A stretch of DNA of 64,000 nt, taken from the NCBI GenBank assembly GCA_009617715.1, contig VTFK01000062.1:1054001-1118000 (forward strand). The letters are read 5' to 3'. This stretch comes from Plectrocnemia conspersa (taxonomy: Eukaryota > Arthropoda > Insecta > Trichoptera > Polycentropodidae). The position numbers were made by a program, and so were the translations under genes. Shown piece after piece: positions 44,780 to 58,138 of the stretch. The notes under the pieces were generated by a model. It saw only the letters and a program-made list of their open reading frames with translations, made no database searches and was not told the origin of the DNA. Each line of letters opens with the position of its first letter. Position 1 is the first letter of the stretch.

Positions 44780-45400
44780 TTTTGTCCTACGATTTGTCCG
44801 ACGGATCTGTTCGTTCGTACGGATGTCTGGCGGACAAATCCGATCGTGTGTGGTGAGAAAAGACACAGATTTGTTTGTCCGCCGTCTGGTGGCTACAAAG
44901 GCATTTTACTCAAATGCATGAAAACAATGACATTGAATATTTTAACCGCGCATTTAAATATGTACCATTAAATTGTTCAGAGGTAACAAATGGTTATACA
45001 TTTTTTAATAAAATTTGCGACAATGGTAATTGTTTTTAGTTATATATTTAAAATTATTGTTTATGTTTAAACAATTATCGCTATTTTTACTAGTGAGGGT
45101 TATTTTATCAGTGAGATTATGGTAAATCTGGGAAAACCTAATTAGCGATATGCTATCAGAATTGTACCTATATACAATAATAAGCACTAATTTTGATTTT
45201 TTAGACAATATAAAATTTGATAAGCCTAAAGAGCTATATGGGATCTGAACTTAGGTTTTTTAGGTATGACTATTCTGGTGGAATGAGAACAATGTTTTGT
45301 CATGACAATGTCATACGAGTCTATTAACCGCGCGTTTGAATCAGTACCATTATATTGTTCAGTGGCGATAAATAGTTTCAATAATTTTTATGTCATAAAT
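44780..45400 (+). repeat. Dispersed repeat R, two tandem diverged copies
   Basis: Copy 2 (44750-45010) and copy 3 (45230-45400) share ttttaggtatg near their starts, then taaccgcgc-ttt and accatta-attgttcag near their ends. The first also contains gatttgtccg and cggacaaatc as 10-bp inverted repeats (about 44789-44842), and a third tttgtccgccgtctgg. A related copy lies on the minus strand at 31210-31400. No transposase is visible, so it is a non-autonomous family. Confidence 0.6.
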
Positions 45401-46080
45401 TTAGTTGTAAGCCTGACGGATAACAAATTGTATTTCTTGTGACTGTCATTTGAATACTTAATTTCTATATTTTACAGTTGTGAATTAAAAATAATTAATG
45501 TACTTTTGTAATTTTAACTAAAAAAAAAACACGTTCACTAAACACTTTGTATATATAAATTCTTGAAATAATTAAAAAATATCTTACTCTTTGGAAGTTG
45601 GCCAAGGTTGGTCAAGAACGGAGAATATAGTGGGTTAATTTGGGGTTACTTCGGTTGAGCTCGGTTTTGCCCGCTCTAAAATATCTCGGTAGTTATCCGA
45701 GGTTACCGAGTGTTTTGTTTTCGCAAAGTAGTAGATTGAAAAAATATAGTATGTGCTAACGAACATGGTAAATAAAACCTTCATGTTCTTAGACATTTCG
45801 ATCATCACCCTCACGGAAAATATATCATTTGTACATCATATGTTTTATTACTATATTGACTAGATTTCAAACAATCATCATTATAAGGCTCGACCGGAGA
45901 GAAGAGTCATTATACCCCGACAAAACTGCCATCTCAGCCGTCTGATGGCTTTTCCACCTCCTGAAACGAATCCTTGTGTTTATATTAAGTGATTATGGTG
46001 TTTTTGCCTGTGCGCTGAATCTTGATGTTGATATAATAAATGCCCTCCGTGTAATCATCTCGGCCGATGGATATCATTAA

Positions 46081-46230
46081 GGCACGTATCCAGATTGGGT
46101 TATCCTCGAGGAGGCCTTAGGCGCCTCCTCGGCTTTCCATGGTGGGTTGAGGGTAGCCAAGATTGATTGATGGAGATGACAGGCGACTGATAAGTGGAGC
46201 CACAGATTCCTTTCGCAACGCCAATAATAT
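46081..46230. repeat. GC-richer block with a strong hairpin, probable transposon end
   Basis: Arms gaggaggc (46108-46115) and gcctcctc (46123-46130) form a stem inside a block that begins ggcacgtatccag. The surrounding 45890-46210 is GC-richer than the region. It resembles a terminal part of a MITE, but I did not find the other end. Confidence 0.35.
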
Positions 46231-46239
46231 TCTGACATG

Positions 46240-48670
46240 GCAGCTTCAATTGATAATGACCGTCCAGATGTGAACTAAGCAAAATGATTTTATTACCAGT
46301 TCTGTAAATAATTGATACAATAATTCTTTGCTCATTGTAATAATGACTCTTATTAATAAAATTCAGCAAAATGATATAACATTCAAGATTCTACCCTTGT
46401 GATTAAAAATATGCATCATGAACATAAATCGCGCTATTACGTAAATTATAGCTATTATATCTTAATTGTGACTTGCGGGTATCAAGTATCCAAGCGATAA
46501 ATACAAAATATTAATATGATATTACCTATATTTTTAATTTTGCTTCAATAGCAGCGTAATACCGCCATATTTGGTATAATTTAAAATTAAAGATTTACTT
46601 GAAAATAAATGTAAAAAATTGTTTGATGTTAATGAACTATTTATAAAGTTGATTTGTGTAAAATTATGGCTGATAAAACTATGGAAAACGTCAAATTGTA
46701 TTTTATAATTTTGCATATTTTTTGGTCTGCATATTATTGTATAAATACTGGATTGTACTATCACAAAAAAAGTCAAAGTAAATTCAAATATTACACTGCT
46801 TTTAAATTTCAGTAAAATAAAAACTGTTTATGGATGTTTTTTAGTTTGTAGTTATTTTGGTAATAGTTGATTTAATGGTATAGAAAACATTCTAACAGTG
46901 AATCAATTATTTCATTAAAATTTATTTTACAATATCTGTACCTACTAATAAAACAACAACCTGCATGTGATTTTTAAATAAATCATTGAAACAATGTATA
47001 ATAAAAATAATAACTCAGGTTTTACTAATCAGTGTATTAAAAGGTAATTAAATATTAGTATAATTATATGTTAATTTCAATTTTCATTAGTCTTCTTCCT
47101 AGCATGAATGTTCATTTTTAATAATAGGCAATTTTCTGCACGATAGAAGTGTTTAGAAATATAAAATAAAATATTAACAAAATAAAAAAATTAAAATATA
47201 ATTTTAAAATCAGCACGTACAGTTCTTGTCAAAACAAACCAATAAATTTATATTGATCCGTGTATTAAGATAAATTAATTATTATTAAAAACATTTTTTT
47301 ATTATTTTAAAATATTATTATTTAAATTAACAGCAAATCTTCTTCTTATATTTAATTGTTTTAAGCCGCATATTTTAAAATTCAGCATTTTCCGTTTAAT
47401 ATTCGTAAATCTGTAAATCGTATTGCTTTGTATGAACGGTGTTTATAATAATAAACGTAAAAAAAAGAAATATTTTAATTATAATAATAAAAATTAAATT
47501 TGCTCCTTTAATTTTCGAACCATCGGTAATGCATTCTGTTGTTTCGACCAATGAAAAATAAGTATTCAAATATAAAACAAGATGGCCGACAGTAACGTGA
47601 CAACAGTTTTAAATGATATTGCTTAGCGACAATAATTTTCATTATTTTATCATGTGCGTTATTCGATTTAACTGAATATAAATATTCAGGTGTGTTATAA
47701 CTATGCAAATTAAATATAAACATAATGTGTGTGAGGATTAGAAGACATTAAACTATATACTCAATCATAAAACAATCTTTGTGTTAAATCTTCAAATTTT
47801 GAGTTCCGAGGCCGAAAAGTGAGTTTTTCCTTTTACAATACATAAACATTATCATTGCCTCCAATTAAATGCACTTATTTGTTAGATTTGTCTAATTATA
47901 ACTAATCGAATTTTAATTAAACGAGGTACGTTTTAAAAACCTATTTTTAATAAAAAAATATATGATTTATATTTTTTAATAAAAATAGACAAAGGTCTCA
48001 AATTATTATAATTTTTAAAACATATATTACACTAATTTTTCACATTTGGTCTAAAGCAACAGATTAGGTGATCGATATTTTTAGTTTGTTACTTTCTAAT
48101 TAGTAAATGTAATTAAAAACTGGCTTTAATATTTACACATAAAACATGTAAAAATCATTTTTTAATTATAAGATAACTTTTAATAAACAATTTTTAATAG
48201 ACAAGTAGATTATATTTCGACTTAACTTACCGACATTTATTAACAAATATTTGTATGTATGTTTATGCATATTTAGTGTTTCAAACAATAACAAGTTTTT
48301 AAAAAATCTTCCGTACATTTAGGCACTTCTAAAAATACTTTATACGCTGATCCTTTATTATGTTGTATACGAGTCCAAAAGACCAAAACCTTTTTGTCCC
48401 ATTTATTTCTCCACTTTTAGTAATTTACTATTTTGTCGGAAAAAATAATTAGGATACGGGCGCCAAGTTTTTTTTTTTTTTTTTTTGAAAAAAGTCTAGA
48501 AAATTATGTTCTTTGATAAAAATCTAAATTGTTTTGCTAGGGGCCAGTGCACCACTCGCTAACTTATTCTAATAAAATATATTCATATACTACAAATTAT
48601 TTTCACAATTTTAAAAGAGTACCTTATAAGGTTCTTTCTTATAAGTGCGTATAAAATTGTAAGTCTGTTT
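46240..48670. other. AT-rich intergenic DNA
   Basis: No gene supported. At 47586 a short ATG frame in the context caagATGGCCGac (MADSNVTTVLNDIA, then stop) and a gtgagt near 47819 could mark a promoter-proximal exon of an unseen gene. This is weak. A T-run occurs at 48470-48486. Confidence 0.3.
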
Positions 48671-48679
48671 ACTTAAAAT

Positions 48680-49950
48680 TATTTATTTATTAATTTATTT
48701 AGCTTAATAGCTAATCTTTATATTAAACAACTTTAAGTATATAAACATATATAAAAAATATATAAAAATTACACAACAGAAAATAAAAATATACACTAAT
48801 AAGACTTAATATTATAATTTATTTCTATATGTACGAAAGTGTTTTATAATTCCATTTAGGAAACCCGTTACATTTTTTGCTTTTTTTCGGATTATTCTTG
48901 GAACACTATTACGAATCAAACCTCCGTACCCTAGCCCTAGCCGTACTCGTTTTCTTATACTTATCTATCTTTAAATTTTCTCTATTTCTAGTATTATATT
49001 TATGTACATCTCTATTTCTTATTAAATACTTATTAAAATATTCTGGTAACATATTATTTTCTAACTTATATATAAATACTAAAACATTCATACTCAATAT
49101 TTCTTGAACATTCAACCATTCTAATCTATCAATCATACTTTTACAACTAGTTAATCTATTTTTATTTAAGATTACTCTCATTGCCCTATTTTGTAATTTT
49201 TGCAACATTTGTTAGTCTAATTTATTTAACACATTTAATATTGTTGCACAATAATTAAAATAGGGCAATATTATACTATTGTAAATTTTTTTTTTGTATT
49301 TATACTTAATATATTTCTTATTCTAGATAATAAACCTATTTTTCTACTAATTTTTTTTAATATGTAATTACAATGTTCTTTAAAATTTAATTTTGTATCA
49401 ACAATTACTCCTAAATATTTTATATTATCCACTATTTCTATACTAGAGTTATTTATTACTATTTTGATATTATTATCTAACACATTTTTATAATTAATAA
49501 ACATACATTTAGTTTTATTCTCATTTAATTTAAGTACATTATTCTTTAACCATATTTCTAATATACTTAATTCATTATTTAAATTATTTACAATTTCTTT
49601 GATGTTATCACTTATGCAATACATTAATGTGTCATCCGCAAATAGATGAATTTTACATTTTTTCACGTTATTAACTATATTATTAATATACATATAAATA
49701 ACAATGGTCCCAATTTAGACCCTTGTGGTACTCCATATGACACTAATTTCTCTTCAGAATATACATAATTTATTTTAACTTTTTGTTTTCTTTTATGTAA
49801 GTAATTATTAAACCATCTTAAAACTATATCACTTATACCTATATTCTCCAATTTCTTTAACATTATTTTTCTGTCCATTGTTTCGAAGGCTCTCTTGAAA
49901 TCCAAGAAAACTGCTCCAATGATTTTGTTTGTATCCTTAGCCAAAATGCC
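48680..49950 (-). mobile_element. LINE family 2, copy A, 5'-truncated
   Basis: The minus strand reads as reverse transcriptase in three overlapping pieces: FLDFKRAFETMDRKIMLKKL and YGVPQGSKLGPLLF (49944-49675), then IHLFADDTLMYCISDNIKEI and YLGVIVDTKLNFKEHC (49693-49271), then the C-terminal part (49208-48909). The FADD catalytic motif is intact. Two frameshifts (near 49685 and in the A-run near 49290) separate the pieces. The tail on the low-coordinate side is (aataaat)n. It is almost the same sequence as the plus-strand copy at 58139-59395. Confidence 0.88.
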
Positions 49951-49959
49951 ATATATTTT

Positions 49960-51590
49960 TTTCTTAGAGCAAATTTATGTAATTTTATTTTATTTATTGC
50001 ACATTTTATATTTATTTTAGAATATCACAATAATTTTTAATTTCGAAAGATATATACATATATATTTCTATGTTAAGAATACCATAAATTTAATTTCAGT
50101 TATAAATTTTTATATAAATAATATAGAATACATAAATTCTTATATACTGCATAGCTAAATTTAACATTGATAACACCACTTAGATTGATCCCTCGCTATG
50201 AGAATTATTTTATTATCCGCTTTTGCTTTCAATAAATATAAGAACCAGAACTTTTGTAGTTTTAAGCCAGCAAGAAATCGTTTTTTGGTGTTTGGAAAAT
50301 TGTTTATTGGTACTACCGATATTACAAAATTAAATGCTGGTAGTACCGGTAATACCGATAATACCGGTATTACCGGTATTATCAGTATTATAGTATTGAG
50401 GCAAAAATATTAGTTTAACGAATATGTTATCGAATCAATTAAATGTTGTCAATTATGAATTGTGCAAGTGATTTTTATATTTCAAATATTGCAGGTTATT
50501 AATTTTTTTAAATATTTACGAATATTGTTGTTTTTATAAGGAATATATTTATAATATTATAAATAGTATAAAAAAATCAATCTGTTTGCAGATAATATCG
50601 CAATCTATTGTATCAATTTTTGTGCTAAATGGTGATAAACTTAAATAATAAATTAAGTATAATAAAAATTTGGTATAAAATTATGTACTCAAAAAATAGA
50701 ATAAAAGTAAATAAATGATTATTGATTATAAAGATATGTTAGATAATAATATATTATATAAAAAAAATATGTTTAAAATTTTTTTTTAAATTTTTTTAAC
50801 GATATTGTTATATATTGTCATATATTATAACTCTGTTTTTTGTGAGATGAACGAACATTCATACGAGTTTTGATCTAGCAAGTCTGTTTACGGACACCCC
50901 TTTTCTTACATCGAATTAGCATAATCATATATTTAAGGGAATGTCCTTTGTTCGTCAGCATTCCTACTAATTACTTCAAACCATACGTTCAGTCGTCCGT
51001 CTGACGACCCCCTTAAATACCGATTTTCATCGAGTACCCGAAAATATATAACAATATACTAAAAAAATATGTACATTAGCTAGGATGATAAATAAGTTAT
51101 GTATAAATACAAAAAAATCTACAGTAATTATTTTGTAATAATATTAATGAATTAGATAAGACGATTTAGAAATAAAATACATAATGATTGAAAGAATATT
51201 TTTTTTTAAATATTTTAGTATTATTACACAAGTTAAAAAATAATTAGTTACTCGAGTAGTTAATTAGTAATAAAGTGCAATGATACATAGATTTAATACG
51301 AGAAATAGAGATAATATAAGGCTAAATAGTACTGCTAATGGAAAATTATCTGGAGTATGATAATAATATTATTAGGACAATCCGCGTATTTAATAATTAA
51401 TTAATAATACGTTTCTACTTATATTTTTCTTGTTATACAATATTACACTATAAATTCATATTTTTCTCGAAATTAAGAAATACATATTTCTTAAAAAGTT
51501 AATTAATTATAAAATCGCGGTATATATATACACATATACCTATGGGTTTTTGTTTTAACCCAATAAATTTAGTAAACATTATTTATTACG
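49960..51590. other. AT-rich intergenic DNA with a taccggtat-rich hairpin
   Basis: Bases 50330-50390 consist of diverged accggta/ataccg repeats; 50357-50368 and 50372-50383 (gataataccggt) are perfect 12-bp arms with a 3-base loop. The plus-strand frame at 50198-50413 passes through this repeat and is not credible. The rest is AT-rich and silent. Confidence 0.5.
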
Positions 51591-51599
51591 TACTTGCAA

Positions 51600-53200
51600 A
51601 GTGAAATTTCGAAATCCGCTTTATCAAAGAACTTCGTCTTCGTTTTTGAGCGATTTACAATGGGCGACGTCTTTTATTTCCTACATAAACGATACAATAT
51701 ATGACCTTATCATAAAATTCGTCTTCGAAATTCGGGTCAGACATCCTGTCCGACTTAAAGTTAAACTGCACACAATATTAATAATTATTAATTATTTATC
51801 GCACACAAGAGAGAATTCTCACGCCTTATGTGTAGCACTGTTTACTGCTTCTGTTAAGATCGTGGGTAAATAATTGCACGATCGGGTTAAAAGATAAACT
51901 GTACGGAAATCCTTTACGGCCCAGGCCGTGACGAGATCAACGAGCGAACAGTCTATTTAACGGCGAAACCGTATCCGTTGTTAACTCTCCGACTTCGACG
52001 TGTGCGGTTCAAATTAGTTAACCTTAGGAAGTTGGATTGAGTTTTTTCTTTACTTTTCTTATACAATTATAGTCGTTGCGGTTTGGGTTAATTGGGGAGA
52101 GGGACGTCTGTTTGTTTTAGCCGTATCCATTTTGCTCAAGGACGGACTGTGATTCACTAGTACGTTGAAATATCAACGAAACATTTATTTGGATAAATTT
52201 GATTATTCACATTTAGACACACTATTTAATAATACATAAATTGTATTACGCATATATTTTTAGTACCAGAGTTTAACGAAGCGGTTCAGAAAACACCGCA
52301 GGAAATAATTAATAGATTGTTTCATTGACTAAGGCCACTTTGAACAATGGAACAGATGTATTGCCCGAGGTGGCAGAATAGCAAAGCAGCAATAAAATAC
52401 ATTGATATCCGTCCATCATTGTTCATTTTTATAATTGCTTTATCATGCCTCTGCGAAAGGTTAATGGTCATTCTTAAAAAACACAATTTAAACCCCCGAA
52501 TTAATAGACGCAAAGTGTCACAAATTTTTATATAGTACAATGTAAATGTATGTGCATTTTTTGCAACATTAAATACGTGTTATTTTAAATCGATAGTGAC
52601 ACATTTGAAACGCAAAACGGACACACCGAATTAATCCATCACAATGGATCGATTGTGCTCGAGCGTCCAAACGATTAGATGAATTAGCAAAACGTTCCAT
52701 TACATTTATTATAATATAAATACGACATTGAAACCGAGTGGCCGATAATAAAAAAAATAAATAAACACATCACAATCGTCCATTATAATCGACAATCCGC
52801 AATTAGACCATTCACAGCGACAATCGAAAGAAAGTGACTGGCAAAAAAAGGTGACAACATTTAAAGAAACACATACACACGTTCGAAATTGAACCTTTTG
52901 CCATTGTTGGAAATTTTTTGCATGCTGTCATGCCGCCATGGCAAAAAAGAGTATCGATACAGACAATCTATTAGCGCGAAATGTGGAACGGCCTTTGGGA
53001 AAACGCCATTGTGGGAATGCAGCCATATAATGCTGTGTACCGGAAGACCGGTTTCGGATATTCATACAAATTATGCACCATGTTTTATAGTTATACATAT
53101 AGTATATGTGACGATCGATAAGATTTATAATATGAATAAGGAGCGAACGAGAGTGTGAGTCGTGTATTTATTACCTTTTTGGTTAGGAAAAGGGAAAGCT
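51600..53200. other. Mixed-composition non-coding tract, possible regulatory DNA
   Basis: Stretches at 51600-52170 and 52620-53130 are richer in G and C than the surrounding desert without being repeats I recognise. Several 60-90 codon frames exist on both strands (for example MEQMYCPRWQNSKAAIKYID at 52347) but none has a domain or splice support. Conserved regulatory DNA is one explanation; this is inference. Confidence 0.25.
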
Positions 53201-53490
53201 CTTTTGAAAAAAAAGCTTTAACGCAACTTGACTTCACGTACGGTTACTTTCAGTGTTGGCTTACTTTGTGAGCTTTTCAGAAAAAATGTAATTGAATTAC
53301 TGTTGTATCATGAAATCGATAAACATAAACTATTGTGAGAAAGGTCAGATTAAAAAGTATCCGACTTTATTTGTTGTGTCGAACAATCGAACTTGCGCCA
53401 TAATGAGAAAGTGCGATTTTTAACAGACTGGACAGAACTTTGTCTGCTGTTACGAAGCCATAAGAGTAAGACCGGGTAGAACCGAAATCA

Positions 53491-53504
53491 GATACCCGGG
53501 TATC
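53491..53504. repeat. 14-bp perfect palindrome gatacccgggtatc
   Basis: A GC-centred palindrome in AT-rich DNA; no further context. Confidence 0.4.
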
Positions 53505-54832
53505 ATCACGTTTATTCTAATGGGTATCCGGTTATTTTAATTTCAATATAATATTTGATTTCTCCATATGAAATAAATATCTTATAATTTTTAAAAGGCA
53601 AAATTTTCCGGCTATTCTTTTATTTCACCAAACATGAGAGCTGTGTATGGAAAAGGGACAAGAAATCCCTATTTAACAGTCCAAAAACATTGTATCACAA
53701 TGTAAGATTTATGACATATTTCGTTTCGGCATCTTCAAACATCTGCCGTTTACAAAAAAAAAAAAATGCGAGTATTTGCAAAAAAAAACACGGTAGTACA
53801 CAAAAAAACGATATTTAGGTATATTAATATTATTTACTGTTAGTGATTTATGATCATTAAGAGTCTTGGTCGCTCGTTATCTATCGGTTAATGGTTGGAA
53901 AGTAAAAGATATGAACAGATTTTTTAAATACTGCAATGCAATTTTGATACCAATTGCACAGAATAAATTATTTGATTAGATAATTAATATTTATCATCGA
54001 TTTAGAAGTAAAAAATATTTATTCTTCACTTTTGCAAATATGAAAAGAGCAAATTCTGCATGTAAAATTGAGTGATTCATCCTTACTTTTGTTTCGTGAC
54101 AAAATTTATTCTTGACAGTGGACTCTAAAATTTATATAGTGTAGCTAAAATTAAATTTTTCTTAGATACTACTTTATTAAAATTACATTTGTTCCATCTG
54201 CGGTGTAATATAAATTAACAGATTGTTTCTCCGTGATTCTACACATATTTTAAAACTGATTTAGCAACCATAATAGTTTTGTAAAAAGCAATAAATTTAT
54301 CCACCGTTGTAATTAATTTTGAAGTACTAATTTTATTTTTTAGGTTTAAAAGCTTAGTTTTTAGGTTTAAAGTTTAGTTTTTAGCTTTTTAGTTTTTAAT
54401 TTTATTTTTTGGGTTAAAAAGTTTACCTTTTCCCATTTTTTACATTTATTTTTTATGATTTTTTACATTTATTATTTATTTTACGTTTATTTTTTATGAA
54501 CCTCCAATTTTTGTTTTCTAAGTGCAAAGTTATTGTTAATCTGTATCGTTTTTTTAGTTATTGTTAATTTGTATCGTCTTTAAATGCTTTTGAAAAATAT
54601 TTAAAAACATCATTAATTAAAAAACATATTATATTTGAACTTTAAAATATTGAAATATTTAGGCAATTGGAGATCAGAATATTGAGATATGTATTTTTAT
54701 TGCACATATTATTTTTATTAAAATTTTATATAGGTGTAATTTGATGAACATTTTGTCCATTGTGTTGCATTAGTTTAATTTGTTATGTTACGATAGTTAT
54801 AATTTTAATGAATATTTAAATAATTTTGGTTT

Positions 54833-54880
54833 CAGTATCAGGCGGCGGTGTCGAATGCAGACGAGTCCAGGTTGATCTGA
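54833..54880 (+). repeat. Dispersed motif gtatcaggcggcg, copy 3
   Basis: After a good acceptor-like tract (ttttggtttcag) the plus strand reads tatcaggcggcggtgtcgaa, which aligns with 43985-44020 at about 25 of 36 positions. If spliced it would encode YQAAVSNADESRLI and stop. A third copy on the other strand (31515-31545) makes a dispersed repeat the simpler reading. Confidence 0.35.
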
Positions 54881-55171
54881 AAGGTTGTAGCAGGCTGCCA
54901 TTGTGATTCGATATAGAGTGGTAGCAGAAATTCCAAAGCATTTGTAGTAATTATGCTGTAGAAGTTCTTGTTGCTTCCAGAAATGCATGAGTGAGTAGAT
55001 ATTCAAATAAATATTTGTCTCCGCGTCTCTGATCTATTTTTGACATATGAAAAAAGGGTATTTTTAACCTTCGCCTTTCTAATATCTATATTTTATAATA
55101 AAGTATGTCTCCCGGGTGAGCATTTATAAACAAAACCATTGTGTTTGCTTTCCAGTGACGATAAAAAATAA

Positions 55172-55240
55172 TGACAGAATAGCGCAGTCTGAATCTTGTC
55201 TGGTATACCGGAGGTCACGGGTTCGAGCTACGGCAGCAGA
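55172..55240 (+). tRNA. tRNA-like (SINE head or pseudogene) with A and B boxes
   Basis: An A-box-like tagcgcagtctg (about 55180) and a B-box-like gggttcgagct (about 55209) occur in order, followed by an AT-rich tail. The boxes are about 15 bases closer than in a real tRNA and the acceptor ends do not pair. It is best read as a tRNA-derived SINE fragment or an internally deleted pseudogene. Confidence 0.35.
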
Positions 55241-55259
55241 CTTGAATTTTTATTTATAA

Positions 55260-57140
55260 AAATACACTTTTATTTTAAAAAACTGTCCCCAGCTATAAAG
55301 TAGCATATATTTTTTAAAATCATTAACAACTTAACCCTCAATAGTGATTTTACACAAAAATCAAAAAATTTAACTGAATAAAAATATGCCGTCTTCTTTT
55401 GAAAAGTCCATTTATTATTTATTTTGATAATTTGTATATTATATATTTGCAATCAGTTTGAAAGAGTAAAATAAAATGTAGTTTTAGTATTTAAGAAATT
55501 TTCTTTGTTTTAAAATAAATATTAAACAATAATTATTGAGTAAAAAATAATACTTATTATAAATAACATTATATTTGCTTATTACAAATAAGTTTTTATA
55601 GATTTTCATTATTTTATGTATTATATGATTAATTAAAATCAAGCTAAGTCGAAGATATAAAAAAAAAAATTCTCTAAAAATTATTTTCGCATAAAATAAA
55701 AATATATAAATAAGCTATAAGCTTTAAACATAATATTTTTAAGGCTATTATTAAATTTGCATAATATTCTATGCCATATTTATGATCAATAGCAACATTT
55801 TAATATTTTTAGTTGATTTTAGAACATATAAAAAAATATGCATACTTGCAGTGAAAAAAAAATTTAAATGGCGAAAATTTGCGATTTTTCTCTTTATATT
55901 ATTTATTTATAAAATTAATTAAATATGTAATATTTCTAATATCATAATTAAAACAGTTATATTTTTATTATTGCATCAACAAAGACAGTAACATTTTGTT
56001 ATGCTTATATTTTATATGGAAAAATATTTACGCAGTGAAAAATAACAATATTTAATTGGCGAATCTTTAAGACTTGTCATTTTAGATCACTAATTAATAA
56101 AGTTATTTATAAACGCAATTTAAAGCCGGTAAAAATATGGATTTGTGTCACTTTTTCGCTTTTGGATAAAGCAGGACAATGAAAAACTTTTGGACAATGT
56201 AGGAAAATGAAATTGAATCTACAGTGCCGACAAAAATAACGAGACAATGGCAAATGTTAGATGAAATTTAGATTTCCCATTTCTCGATGGTATATAAGCT
56301 AGAACTTCTTTATTTATATTTAGCACATTACTTCCGAATTTATATTTCAAACTTCACTTGGATCTTTTACTTTTAATTGGAAGTTCCTTCTGAACTTCCG
56401 ATTTCGCTTTTGATTTAAAAAACATGAAAGTTCGACCTCGAAAGTTCGACGCCAAATCAACACAGACTTAAAATTTTAAAGCCCAGTTAAAAGCATCTGC
56501 TTTGACTTTGACAATGCAATCTGGTAAATCCAAACCGTAACCATTAATCTTTAAGTGAATGTTGTTTTTATAATCTAATGCATATTTTTTTTTGTATTTT
56601 AAATGATACAATTATAATCGTTCTTGACTAGTATATGTAAAATTTTATTATTCTACTATTATAATATGGCACAGTTGCACGTTATAACACACAATATACG
56701 AGTCATAAACTTGAGTCATAAGCACGAGATTTGCACTTTATATCTACAATGAAATAAACAACACAATAAAAGTTTTACAGTCGTCACGCACTGATCGAGT
56801 TTTCGCCTCAATCTCCTCGAGATCTTTCTCTCGTCCAGTGATTCTGGTAAATTGAATGCAATATAAAGTGCAAATGCAGAAGTGGACCACACTACATGCA
56901 AAAGCTTTTGAATAATAATTAAACTACTCTATCGCAAACATTCAACGGTACGATTTGTTCACTAGAAAGGTTTCGTTTGATTTTATTATTTCAACTGTGC
57001 AAAAGTGTGCCAAATCAGTGTAGAGAAATTCATAAATATACCACCCTGATCTCAAAGTGTCATAATACATTTTTTTGCCAATGAATCGTAATTTTAAGCT
57101 CGCTCCTCGTACCAAAGTCGTTCGTGCGGAACACCGCGAC
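55260..57140. other. AT-rich intergenic DNA
   Basis: Apart from open frames without domains (for example minus strand 56716-56901) nothing is supported. Some repeated ttttag/tttaggttt words lie just before, at 54340-54420. Confidence 0.35.
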
Positions 57141-57144
57141 TTAC

Positions 57145-57211
57145 CCGAATCGAAAACCGAAAAATCGTTATTTTCGGACTTAACTGTACAATTTGATTGA
57201 TCGGCCGTCAT
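57145..57211 (-). CDS. Candidate first coding exon, unrecognised gene
   Basis: The minus strand opens at the ATG of 57211 (tagaaATGA context) and reads MTADQSNCTVKSENNDFSVF, DS, then reaches a strong donor (tcgg|gtaagt) after 57145. The segment and the 50 bases after it are GC-richer than the flanks. It would give 22 codons plus one base. The open frame continues into the presumed intron to 56942 with no domain. I find no downstream exon in the window that surely joins it. Confidence 0.3.
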
Positions 57212-58138
57212 TTCTATAATTGTTTCAGTGTAGTGTACGTTTTTAAAATAAAACTTGCTGATACTGTAACTATACTACGACCCACTTTCGATTGGAATAA
57301 AAACTTTGATGACAACTGTCGAACATTCGTCTCGGATCGTCTGAAAGATTTGATTTAAGCCTAAAAAATATATAGGCTACTTAAATTGATGTTTTTACTA
57401 TATACTAAATAAATATAAAAAACATGTGTTTGAATAGCGATAACTTAATATCAATTTAGCTCCAAAATGTTATTGCTATTATTTAAATTTGATTCGCAAA
57501 TTGAGAAAAATTATATAAAATGTTTGTGCTGTCGATGTCGGCATATAAAGAAGACCGCAAACAATTTATTTTCAATTGAATGAAGCACAGCAAATAGCAA
57601 TAAGCAATTGTAACAGGAAAAAAGTAAAATACTAGATCATGGTTATATTGAGAATGTTCATCGAAGCATATACGAATGTGCTAAAAGTCATAATAATGCC
57701 GTTTTTTAATAAGGATATAAATTGTTGATTCGATGTCCTTATAAACATGTTAAAACCAAATTGCGAAAGAGAAAAAAAAGCACGTTTAAAGTATGTCGAT
57801 AAAAGGAATTTCACAAAATAAAACATTACATACTTTATACGACGATAATAATAAACTATATATATATAATATAATAAAATAATCTTCACACAATAGGCAT
57901 ATAAGCACTTATTATATAAATTAGCTCAATTAGCTATAAATATAAATTAAATACACTTATTTACAGTTGATTATAAATCAAAATACAATATTTAGTCTTT
58001 GAATATAAACAGGCATTACTAAAAATCTTGTAAATAAGAGACATATATAAATCTCTTAAATTTGATTGATTTTCAAGAGCATATGATAAAATAAAAATCA
58101 AGATTGTTTCGATATTAACCAGATATCAAAAACTATAT

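Noticed and set aside
48877..49107. 76-codon plus-strand frame, hydrophobic, resembling a membrane protein
   Set aside because: It is antisense to the LINE family 2 reverse-transcriptase C-terminal region; the hydrophobicity is a by-product of the reverse strand of an A-rich gene.
50198..50413. 71-codon plus-strand frame
   Set aside because: Its second half is simply the accggta repeat cluster translated; there is no domain or splice support.
52322..53158. Several 62-89 codon frames on both strands
   Set aside because: Overlapping frames on both strands without domains or splice signals; the mixed base composition is enough to explain them.
43985..54880. Alternative last exons encoding CRAALSNAQELR and YQAAVSNADESRLI after acceptor-like tracts at 43986 and 54835
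   Set aside because: A third related copy on the opposite strand at about 31515-31545 makes a dispersed repeat more likely, and no upstream coding exon on the plus strand connects to them.
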